36,492 bases of DNA from Synergistaceae bacterium (GTDB taxonomy: Bacteria > Synergistota > Synergistia > Synergistales > Aminobacteriaceae): contig JAFSXS010000010.1 in NCBI GenBank assembly GCA_017443945.1, forward strand, positions 1 through 36,492. The letters run 5' to 3'. Positions 16,996-24,002 of this stretch are shown here, piece by piece. The notes under the pieces are model-generated. The model worked only from the letters and a program-made list of their open reading frames with translations. It was not told the origin of the DNA and made no database searches. Position 1 is the first letter of the stretch; every line of letters begins with the position of its first letter. Made by a program: the position numbers and the translations under genes.

Positions 16996-17095
16996 AGCTC
17001 AACACAATTAATTTACCGCGCGAAAGTGCATTTGCTATAATTCTAACTCAATGCAATAAATTTATCGCGTAAATATATTTTTCTACGCAGTAACT
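16996..17095. repeat. Imperfect ~50-base tandem duplication upstream of the amidohydrolase
   Basis: CTCAACACAATTAATTTACCGCG (16999 area) is repeated as CTCAATGCAATAAATTTATCGCG (17046 area), each followed by a CTATA-containing stretch. The region also holds TATAAT at 17036. It may carry promoter elements; no gene fits. Confidence 0.4.
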
Positions 17096-17135
17096 ATAGC
17101 AGATAATGTTTCACGAAAGGAAAAATTTTTTATAC

Positions 17136-17987
17136 ATGAACATAATAGATTTTCACGTTCACACATTCCCGGAAAAAATTGCGGCTCGTGCGTTAGAGGC
17201 TCTATCAGGCAAGAGTCACACAAAATATTTCACTGACGGGACAATAAAATCTCTCGCGCATTCAATGTCAGAAGCAAAAATAAATATTTCAGTCTTACAG
17301 CCGGTCGCAACTAAGCCCGAACAAGTCAGCAAAATAAATGACTCCGCAATAATTCAGAATCAAGACACAAAAATTTTCTCATTCGGTGCAATTCATCCGG
17401 ACTGCAAAAATATTAGTGAAGAGTTCGCAAAATTATCACGTTCAGGCGTTAAGGGAGTAAAGATTCATCCGGTTTATCAGGGAGTCAAAATTGATGATTC
17501 GCGATTTATAAAGATTCTTACACTCGCCGGAAAATTTAATTTGTGCGTAATGATCCATGCAGGTTTTGACATAGGTTTTGCGGGTAATGATAACGCACTG
17601 CCTTCACGAATTGCAAAAGCTCTTGACTTGGCCGAAAACGTGAGAGTCATTCTCGCTCACATGGGCGGCTGGCGGTGCTGGGAAGATTCCATAAAATTTT
17701 TTGCAGGACGTGAAAATGTTTATATCGACACAGCTTTTTCTCTGGGAGAATTTACGCCGAACGGAGATAATTTTTACACGAGTCAAGAACAGTGCAAAAT
17801 GTTAGACGCTCAAAAATTTACGCAAATCATAAAAATTTTTGGTGCAGATCGTGTTATATTCGGAACTGACTCGCCGTGGAGCTCACAAATTCAATGCGTG
17901 AAAGATTTTAACTCGTTGAAATTAAGTGAGTCCGAGAAAAATTTAATTCTTTACAAGAACGCAGCAAAGATTCTCGGACTCAGATAA
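17136..17987 (+). CDS. Metal-dependent amidohydrolase (TIM-barrel, Amidohydro_2 type)
   Basis: 283 residues from ATG at 17136; an ATG ten codons earlier (17106) has no good ribosome site and would add a non-conserved tail. Metal-binding pattern of the superfamily: HxH near the start (DFHVHTF), GVKIHPVYQG, IHAGFD, LAHMGGW and the final GTDSPW. This set is typical of the decarboxylase/hydrolase group around ACMSD and PF04909 proteins rather than TatD. Substrate is unknown. It converges on the ACT gene with only five bases between stops. Cytoplasmic. Confidence 0.8.
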   Translation: MNIIDFHVHTFPEKIAARALEALSGKSHTKYFTDGTIKSLAHSMSEAKINISVLQPVATKPEQVSKINDSAIIQNQDTKIFSFGAIHPDCKNISEEFAKLSRSGVKGVKIHPVYQGVKIDDSRFIKILTLAGKFNLCVMIHAGFDIGFAGNDNALPSRIAKALDLAENVRVILAHMGGWRCWEDSIKFFAGRENVYIDTAFSLGEFTPNGDNFYTSQEQCKMLDAQKFTQIIKIFGADRVIFGTDSPWSSQIQCVKDFNSLKLSESEKNLILYKNAAKILGLR

Positions 17988-17992
17988 AATTT

Positions 17993-18427
17993 TTATAACG
18001 CCGATAAAGTCTCCTGATTCATGATTCTGACTCCGGCATTCATAAGCGCATTAGAGGCCGACTCGTTGTCATTGACTCTGAATATCATATAGGCCGTCTC
18101 TGATGATTTATTGCCTAAAATCGCGTACATGTATTCGACGTTGATATTAACGCCCTGCAAAATTTCCAGAACCTTATTTAATCCGCCGGGGACGTTCGGA
18201 ACCTCAACGGCTATAACGTCTGTAATGCTCGCGATAAATCCTGAAGTCTTCAATACATTTGCTGTGCCGTAAACATCGTCAACAATGAGTCTTACGATTC
18301 CAAAGTCGCTGGTCTCCGCAAGTGAAAGCCCGCGCATATCGATATTATTATCTGCAAGAGCCTTTGTCATCTCATGAAGACAGCCCGGCCTATTTTCGAG
18401 AAAAACAGAAATTTGTTTTACGCTCAT
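17993..18427 (-). CDS. Tandem ACT-domain amino-acid-binding protein
   Basis: 144 residues comprising two ACT repeats (residues 1-68 and 70-144; VFLENRPGCLHEMTKALADNNIDMRG and then VEVPNVPGGLNKVLEILQGVNINVEYM). ACT domains bind amino acids and act as sensors. It lies 15 bases after paaK on the same strand and is the last gene of the ior-paaK group. This gene order (ior-paaK-ACT) recurs in amino-acid-fermenting anaerobes, where the ACT protein probably reports aromatic amino acid levels. No catalytic domain is attached. Confidence 0.9.
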   Translation of the reverse strand: MSVKQISVFLENRPGCLHEMTKALADNNIDMRGLSLAETSDFGIVRLIVDDVYGTANVLKTSGFIASITDVIAVEVPNVPGGLNKVLEILQGVNINVEYMYAILGNKSSETAYMIFRVNDNESASNALMNAGVRIMNQETLSAL

Positions 18428-18442
18428 AAAATCTCACACTCC

Positions 18443-19744
18443 TTAAATTTTGCGGTTATCTATGACTCTTACTGCTTTGCCCTCGCTTCTTGCTATAGTC
18501 TTAGGAGCAACAAGAGTAACTTTCGCCGTTAATCCTAACATAGAGCGCAGACCTTCGACAAGTTTTGCCTGCCGTTTATTGACCTCGCCGAGATTGTCCG
18601 TGAACATTTCCGGAGTCATTTCGACGCGTACATCAAGTGTATCAGTATTATTTACGCGATCAACTATAATTTGATAATTTGCCGGGTAGCCCTGATTGAT
18701 TAATACAGTTTCAATTTGGCTTGGGAAGACATTAACACCGCGAATTATTAACATGTCGTCGCTGCGTCCCTTAAGTTTTGTCATGCGCACATGAGTACGT
18801 CCGCAAGGGCATTTTTCGCGAGTGAGTGAGCAAATATCACGCGTTCTATATCGCAGTAACGGGAATGCTTCTTTATCGAGAGTCGTAAACACAAGCTCGC
18901 CGAGACTTCCTTCAGGTAAAACATCGCCGGTTTCAGGATTAATTATTTCAGCGATAAAATAATCTTCGTTGATGTGCATTCCGTGTTGGTCAGAGCATTC
19001 AAACGAGACTCCGGGCCCGCAAAGTTCTGTAAGCCCGTAAATGTCATAGGCCTTAATTCCCATAGTTGCCTCAATATCACGGCGCATACTTTCCGACCAC
19101 GCTTCAGCCCCGAAAATTCCTGCTTTCAATGGTATATCATTCGGGGTCATTCCCATTTCTTTCATGCGTTCACCGATAAAAGCTGCATAACTCGGAGTAC
19201 AACATAAAATCGTAGCTGATAAATCTTTAATGAACATAATTTGTCTGTCAGTGTTCCCCGATGACGCTGGAATCGTGAGCGAGCCTACTAAATGACTTCC
19301 GCCGTTGAGTCCCGGACCTCCTGTGAATAATCCGTAACCGTATGAGACCTGCACAACATCTTCATTTGTTCCGCCTGCTGCTGTGATTGCACGTGCACAC
19401 ATTGTCTCCCAGATATTTAAATCATGCTGTGTGTAAAACGCTACGACTCTTTGTCCTGTTGTGCCTGAAGTTGATTGAATCCTGACACAGTCTTTTAACG
19501 GCTTTCCCATTAATCCGTAGGGGTATGCTTTGCGTAAATCGTCCTTCGTTAAAAATGGGAGCTTGTATAAATCGTCCATTGATTTAATGTCGTCGGGAGT
19601 TAAATTTTTTTCCTGCATTTTTGCGCGGTAGTAGGGGACATTTTCCCAGACGTGTTTAACTTGCTTTAATAACCGCTCATTCTGGAGTTCGCGAATTTTT
19701 TCGTGCGGCATCGTCTCAATTTCGGGCTGATAATATCTTTCCAT
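18443..19744 (-). CDS. paaK: Phenylacetate--CoA ligase
   Basis: 433 residues, usual length for PaaK. AMP-binding P-loop QSTSGTTGQRVVAF near residue 91, YGLTELCGPGVSFEC, YRTRDIC and the C-terminal GVNVFPSQIE and EGKAVRV motifs are all present. It joins phenylacetate or another aryl-acetate to CoA with ATP, or in fermentation can run backward to make ATP from aryl-acetyl-CoA. It lies downstream of iorB with a 30-base gap. In the ior operon context the likely substrates are phenylacetate, hydroxyphenylacetate and indoleacetate. Cytoplasmic. Confidence 0.93.
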   Translation of the reverse strand: MERYYQPEIETMPHEKIRELQNERLLKQVKHVWENVPYYRAKMQEKNLTPDDIKSMDDLYKLPFLTKDDLRKAYPYGLMGKPLKDCVRIQSTSGTTGQRVVAFYTQHDLNIWETMCARAITAAGGTNEDVVQVSYGYGLFTGGPGLNGGSHLVGSLTIPASSGNTDRQIMFIKDLSATILCCTPSYAAFIGERMKEMGMTPNDIPLKAGIFGAEAWSESMRRDIEATMGIKAYDIYGLTELCGPGVSFECSDQHGMHINEDYFIAEIINPETGDVLPEGSLGELVFTTLDKEAFPLLRYRTRDICSLTREKCPCGRTHVRMTKLKGRSDDMLIIRGVNVFPSQIETVLINQGYPANYQIIVDRVNNTDTLDVRVEMTPEMFTDNLGEVNKRQAKLVEGLRSMLGLTAKVTLVAPKTIARSEGKAVRVIDNRKI

Positions 19745-19774
19745 ATTGTAAATAATACCTTCTTTGACTAAATT

Positions 19775-20347
19775 TTATGCGTTCCTGCCGAGATTAAATG
19801 CTTTGAGATTCAGCTCTAAAAATTTTGCAGGCACACATGAATTTATTGACTCCTGCCATGCTTCAACGGGAATATCAGCGAAATAATGACTCAATCTTCC
19901 AAGCAGGACAAGATTAACAGCTTTTGTGCTTCCGGCCTCTTCTGCGAGTTTAAGACAGTCAAGCGCGTCAACTTTCACTCCCAGAGACTTAATTTTTGCT
20001 AACAAATTTTCGGGGTACTTCATAGCACCTATTAAAACGGGCATTGGGTCAGTTTCCTGCGTTGATGTTACGATTTGGCCGCCTTCCTTCAAGTATTCAA
20101 GATTTCTAGCAGCCTCTAACATTTCAAACGATACAATAAAATCTGCCTGCCCTTTGTCGATAACTGGTGAATAAACTTTTTCGCCGAATCTTACATAAGT
20201 AATGACGCTTCCTCCGCGCTGACTCATTCCGTGAACTTCAGAGACTTTTACGTCATAGCCTTGTGAAGTTAGCAGATGACCGAGTAATTTACTTGCTAAG
20301 ACACTGCCTTGACCGCCGACTCCGACTATCATAATATTTTGCGTCAT
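19775..20347 (-). CDS. iorB: Indolepyruvate:ferredoxin oxidoreductase, beta subunit
   Basis: 190 residues, typical for IorB. The gamma-type pyruvate oxidoreductase domain (MIVGVGGQGSVLASKLLGHL, SEVHGMSQRGGSVITYVRFGEKVYSP) is the coupling subunit. With IorA it oxidises aromatic 2-oxoacids (indolepyruvate, phenylpyruvate, hydroxyphenylpyruvate) to aryl-acetyl-CoA, reducing ferredoxin. ATG starts three bases after the iorA stop, so translation is coupled. Cytoplasmic. Confidence 0.95.
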   Translation of the reverse strand: MTQNIMIVGVGGQGSVLASKLLGHLLTSQGYDVKVSEVHGMSQRGGSVITYVRFGEKVYSPVIDKGQADFIVSFEMLEAARNLEYLKEGGQIVTSTQETDPMPVLIGAMKYPENLLAKIKSLGVKVDALDCLKLAEEAGSTKAVNLVLLGRLSHYFADIPVEAWQESINSCVPAKFLELNLKAFNLGRNA

Positions 20348-20350
20348 GAT

Positions 20351-22087
20351 TTAGGCCTCCTCAAGTGCGTTAAATTTACATAATTGCTGACATACTCCGC
20401 AGCCGACACAAAGAGTCGAGTCAATTTTTGCTTTGCCGTCTTTAATTGATATTGCGGGGCAGCCTATTTTCATGCAGGATTTACAGCCTACACATTTAGA
20501 AATATTCACGTGTAATGATGGCTTGTGCTTGACATATTTTAACAGCGCGCAGGGCCTTCTTGAAATTATTACGCTTGACTCGTCTGACTCTAATTCTTCG
20601 CGTATAACTTTTTCGCACTCCTGCAAATTGTAAGGGTCAATAACTTTAACGCGATTGAATCCCATAGCTTTGCATAGATTCTCAAGATTAATTTTTCCGG
20701 CTGGGTCTCCTTTGATGTTATAACCTGTTGTAGGGTTCTGCTGATGTCCTGTCATGCCGGTTATAGAGTTGTCAAGAATTATTACGACCGATTTGCTTTG
20801 ATTGTACGCGATATTTGCGAGTCCTGTCATACCTGAATGCATGAAAGTTGAATCACCGATTACAGCGACAGTATTTTTTTTCTCACCGACTCTCTCTAAC
20901 GCCTTATTAAACCCGTGAAGTGCACTTATTGACGCTCCCATACAAAGAGTCATTTCCATTGATGAAAGCGGCGCAACTGCTCCCAAAGTGTAACAGCCTA
21001 TATCGCCTAAAACCGTGCAATTTAATTTTTTCAGAGTGTAGAATAAACCTCTATGCGGACACCCTGCACACATTACAGGAGGGCGGGGAGGTATTGTCTC
21101 ATCAAGTTTTACGCCATTATTGACGGGTAAATTTAATTTGGCAGAGATAATATTTTGACTCAATTCTCCCTCAAGCGCGAATAAATTTTTTCCTTCACAA
21201 TCGAGGCCAAGTGCTTTGCAGTAAGACTCTATAAAGGGGTCAAGCTCTTCAACAATTATTAAACGCTTCACACTTTTTGCAAAGGATTTAATTTTTTCGT
21301 CGGGAAGCGGCCAAATCATTCCCAATTTCAGAACGGGGTACAAATCGCCGCATGACTCTTTTACATATTGATAGCTAGTTGAAGAAGTAATAATCCCGAT
21401 TGAATTATCGCGGCCGGACTCGATTTTGTTCAAGTCGATATTTTCTGCGAGTGCCTGCAATTTTCGCGTACGTTCTTCGATTATGGGATGACGTTTTACA
21501 GCATTTCCGGGCATCATGACATATTTTGCGATATTTTTCTCGTAATTTTTTGCGGGAGGCTCGACTCTTTCGCTGATTTCTACAAGTGATTGCGAGTGAG
21601 CTATGCGGGTACACATTTTTACGATTACGGGCGAGTCAAATTCTTCTGAGATGTCAAATGCGCGCTTGAAAAAATTTAGTGCTTCCTGCGAGTCAGAAGG
21701 CTCTAACATGGGTAATTTTGCGGCTCTTGCATAGTGTCGGGAGTCCTGCTCGTTCTGTGATGAATGCATAGCGGGATCATCGGCGACACAAATAATCATG
21801 CCTGCATTTATTCCGGTGTAAGAGACAGTAAATAACGGGTCAGCTGCGACATTGAGTCCGACGTGCTTCATACCGCAAAAACTGCGATAACCTGCGAGCG
21901 AGGCTCCAAAGGCTGTTTCCATAGCAACTTTTTCATTAGGTGCCCATTCGCAATAAATTTCGTTGAACTTTGCGGCTTCTTCTGTTATTTCTGTGCTGGG
22001 TGTGCCGGGATAACTTGACGCGACACAACATCCGGCTTCATAGAGTCCGCGTGCTGCTGCTGAGTTTCCCTGCATTAAGTGCTTCAT
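20351..22087 (-). CDS. iorA: Indolepyruvate:ferredoxin oxidoreductase, alpha subunit
   Basis: 578 residues. Pyruvate-oxidoreductase N-terminal domain (SSYPGTPSTEITEEA), thiamine-diphosphate domain (GDIGCYTLGA; GDSTFMHSGMTGLANIAYN) and a C-terminal 2[4Fe-4S] ferredoxin domain (CVGCKSCMKIGCP, CVGCGVCQQLC). This single chain bears TPP and Fe-S clusters and works with IorB. First gene of the operon iorA-iorB-paaK-ACT; ribosome site AAGGGGG on the minus strand. This is a hallmark of anaerobes that ferment aromatic amino acids. Confidence 0.96.
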   Translation of the reverse strand: MKHLMQGNSAAARGLYEAGCCVASSYPGTPSTEITEEAAKFNEIYCEWAPNEKVAMETAFGASLAGYRSFCGMKHVGLNVAADPLFTVSYTGINAGMIICVADDPAMHSSQNEQDSRHYARAAKLPMLEPSDSQEALNFFKRAFDISEEFDSPVIVKMCTRIAHSQSLVEISERVEPPAKNYEKNIAKYVMMPGNAVKRHPIIEERTRKLQALAENIDLNKIESGRDNSIGIITSSTSYQYVKESCGDLYPVLKLGMIWPLPDEKIKSFAKSVKRLIIVEELDPFIESYCKALGLDCEGKNLFALEGELSQNIISAKLNLPVNNGVKLDETIPPRPPVMCAGCPHRGLFYTLKKLNCTVLGDIGCYTLGAVAPLSSMEMTLCMGASISALHGFNKALERVGEKKNTVAVIGDSTFMHSGMTGLANIAYNQSKSVVIILDNSITGMTGHQQNPTTGYNIKGDPAGKINLENLCKAMGFNRVKVIDPYNLQECEKVIREELESDESSVIISRRPCALLKYVKHKPSLHVNISKCVGCKSCMKIGCPAISIKDGKAKIDSTLCVGCGVCQQLCKFNALEEA

Positions 22088-22307
22088 TAAAAGTTTTCCC
22101 CCTTCAAATTTGCTGAAAATTTTAACACTCTTAACGATTTATGAATCTATCATTAATGAACGCATTATATAATTTGAGTCAAATTTTGTGCGATTTGTGC
22201 CGGAAATTTTTGGACGTGCTATAATTTACGCGAATATTTTGTGAGTCTATGAATAGAATCAAACTTTACAACTACATTTGCAACTACAAAAAATTTAATT
22301 TTTCCCA
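22088..22307. other. Intergenic DNA upstream of iorA
   Basis: No gene or RNA is recognised. It is AT-rich and contains TATAAT boxes on both strands (for example plus strand 22220-22225; minus strand near 22168), any of which could belong to iorA transcription, but no well-spaced -35 partner is evident. Confidence 0.4.
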
Positions 22308-22637
22308 GCGCTCATAAATAATTACATGACTTCATAAAAATTTAGCGCGTTAATCTTGTGTGTAATAAAAATTGAGTCTCGCAATAAAATTTTTCCCGGC
22401 TTTATGAGAGATAACAATAAAATTTTTCTGCGCTCATAAATAATTACACAACGTCATAAAAATTTAGCGTGATAATCTTGCGTGTAATAAAAATTGAGTC
22501 TCTCAATAAAATTTTTCCCGGCTTTATGAGAGATAATGACAATAAAATTTTTCTGCGCTCATAAATAATTACATGACTTCATAAAAAATTTAGCGAGTTA
22601 ATCTTGTGTGTAATAAAAATTGAGTCTCGCAATAAAA
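22308..22637. repeat. Tandem array of ~122-125 bp noncoding repeats
   Basis: Copies start at 22308, 22430 and 22555 with GCGCTCATAAATAATTAC; the third is truncated near 22637. Each copy shares TTTAGCG-GTTAATCTTG-GTGTAATAAAAATTGAGTCTC and ends with CCCGGCTTTATGAGAGATAA. TTTATGAG at the end of one copy is the perfect complement of CTCATAAA at the start of the next, so a hairpin can form across each junction. Copies differ at about 10 positions, so the array is not very recent. No ORF runs through it. Confidence 0.85.
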
Positions 22638-22674
22638 ATGCGGGAAAAACTATATAACTAGTTCATCCCGCATT
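22637..22674 (-). terminator. Terminator of the GT87-like gene
   Basis: Perfect 9 bp stem AATGCGGGA (22637-22645) / TCCCGCATT (22666-22674), with a smaller inner stem AACTA/TAGTT. On the minus strand the stem ends in CATTTTTATT, giving a short U-run. It lies 15 bases beyond the gene's stop. Confidence 0.8.
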
Positions 22675-22688
22675 ATGTGTAACAAAAT

Positions 22689-23897
22689 TTATTTGATCTC
22701 GCTGCACCTGAAAATTTCTTGATACTTCACGACTAATTTACATAAAATCACGCCTATTATCATAATTATCAAACTGTCAATACCTTTATATATGCCTCGC
22801 GCTAAATTCGTTCTGTGCAGGACGACTCCGGCATAAACCAAGCACCTGCTCAATAATAAATATCCCGTGCACAACACAGAAAGATTGAAATCTTGACGCG
22901 AAATTTTTTCGTTCATGCATAAAATCATGAAGAAAGCCGCCGGATAAATCAATATCAAATAATCACAGCCGTTTTTGTACATGTACATAGTTGACGCAAC
23001 ACAGACAGGAACATATGCCGCAAAATAAAATAATTTTTCCGAACGTAAATTTTTCTTGAGATATTTATAAAGCACTAACATGAATATAACCGCAATTAAT
23101 ATATTTAAGGCAAGAACAATATTTTTACTGACTCCGGCGAATCTCAGAACGTGAAGCAATCCCAAGTAAAAATATCCAGCATCGTCCGCACCTACATTAA
23201 AGCACTCTGATAAAAGATTTACCATCGAAATATTATTTATTGCAGCTGCCGTGAACCACGCGGACAAGTCAATTATCGCAGCAATTATTATAGACTTAAT
23301 ACCCCCCCCCCCATAGTTATTTTTACTTAGTATAATGACCATCACGCAGAAAATTGCAGCGATCTGAGGCTTAGACATGCACACACTTAAAATAATTCCG
23401 GCGATATAAGGATGTTTCTTCATGAGCAGAATAATATCAATCATTAACAGGCATATAATTGCGCCCTCGTTGCCAAACCATAATGAATACATAAAACTAA
23501 ATTGCGCAATCGGAAGCAGACATAATATAAAAATTTTCGTAATATCAAAATCTTTCTTGAGCAGCTCATACAACAAATAAGCCGTAAATAAATAAACTAT
23601 AACATGAAGCAGTGTATTAAATATTTGTGCTTGATGAAGCGGCATGAACCCAGCATAAAATATTTGTCCAACTATTAACGCCCATGGTACTGTCGGAGCT
23701 GTAATTAATTTTCCGTCGGGACTCAATGGCTGGAAACCTATAGCACGCGCACGAACAAGCCAATGTGCATTAAAATCGTTATAGCTCAAACCTAAATATC
23801 CGTGATTCAAGTAAAAGCACAGACAGACATAAAATATTATTATCACAGCAATACAACCGCACAAGAACAAAGAAATAAATTTTGTGTTAGATTTCAT
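22689..23897 (-). CDS. GT87-like polytopic membrane glycosyltransferase with poly-G tract
   Basis: 402 residues with about ten hydrophobic segments. An early Asp motif (SYNDFNAHWLVRARAIGF, residues 37-54) and the loop SKPQIA resemble GT87/GT39-type (DUF2029) transferases, which move sugars from lipid-phosphate donors outside the membrane. The substrate is unknown. Residues 196-199 are four glycines encoded by an 11-base run of G (23302-23312 on the plus strand is C11). This is striking in an AT-rich genome and would change frame if its length changed. The intact frame here reads through, so the gene is ON in this copy. Confidence 0.65.
   Translation of the reverse strand: MKSNTKFISLFLCGCIAVIIIFYVCLCFYLNHGYLGLSYNDFNAHWLVRARAIGFQPLSPDGKLITAPTVPWALIVGQIFYAGFMPLHQAQIFNTLLHVIVYLFTAYLLYELLKKDFDITKIFILCLLPIAQFSFMYSLWFGNEGAIICLLMIDIILLMKKHPYIAGIILSVCMSKPQIAAIFCVMVIILSKNNYGGGGIKSIIIAAIIDLSAWFTAAAINNISMVNLLSECFNVGADDAGYFYLGLLHVLRFAGVSKNIVLALNILIAVIFMLVLYKYLKKNLRSEKLFYFAAYVPVCVASTMYMYKNGCDYLILIYPAAFFMILCMNEKISRQDFNLSVLCTGYLLLSRCLVYAGVVLHRTNLARGIYKGIDSLIIMIIGVILCKLVVKYQEIFRCSEIK
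23302..23312 (-). repeat. Poly-G(11) tract inside the glycosyltransferase gene
   Basis: Eleven consecutive C on the plus strand, i.e. G11 on the coding strand. It is by far the longest homopolymer of G/C in the window. Tracts of this type slip during replication; one base gained or lost would stop the protein near its middle. Confidence 0.95.
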
Positions 23898-23961
23898 GAT
23901 AAAGACTCCTTAAAGTTTTGCATTATACTAACATAAAATGCCCATGCTAAAAATTTAATCG

Positions 23962-23967
23962 TATAAT
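23962..23967 (+). promoter_or_regulatory. Candidate -10 box of the HEPN-ankyrin gene
   Basis: A consensus TATAAT 36 bases before the ATG at 24003. No good -35 box is seen at 17 bases upstream, so an activator or a different spacing would be needed. Confidence 0.3.
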
Positions 23968-24002
23968 AAAATTTACATATATTTTATCAAGGAGACTAGA
24001 CA

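Noticed and set aside
22308-22640. CRISPR array from the three repeat units
   Set aside because: Units are ~122-125 bases and adjacent, with no short repeats separated by unique spacers, and no cas gene is near.
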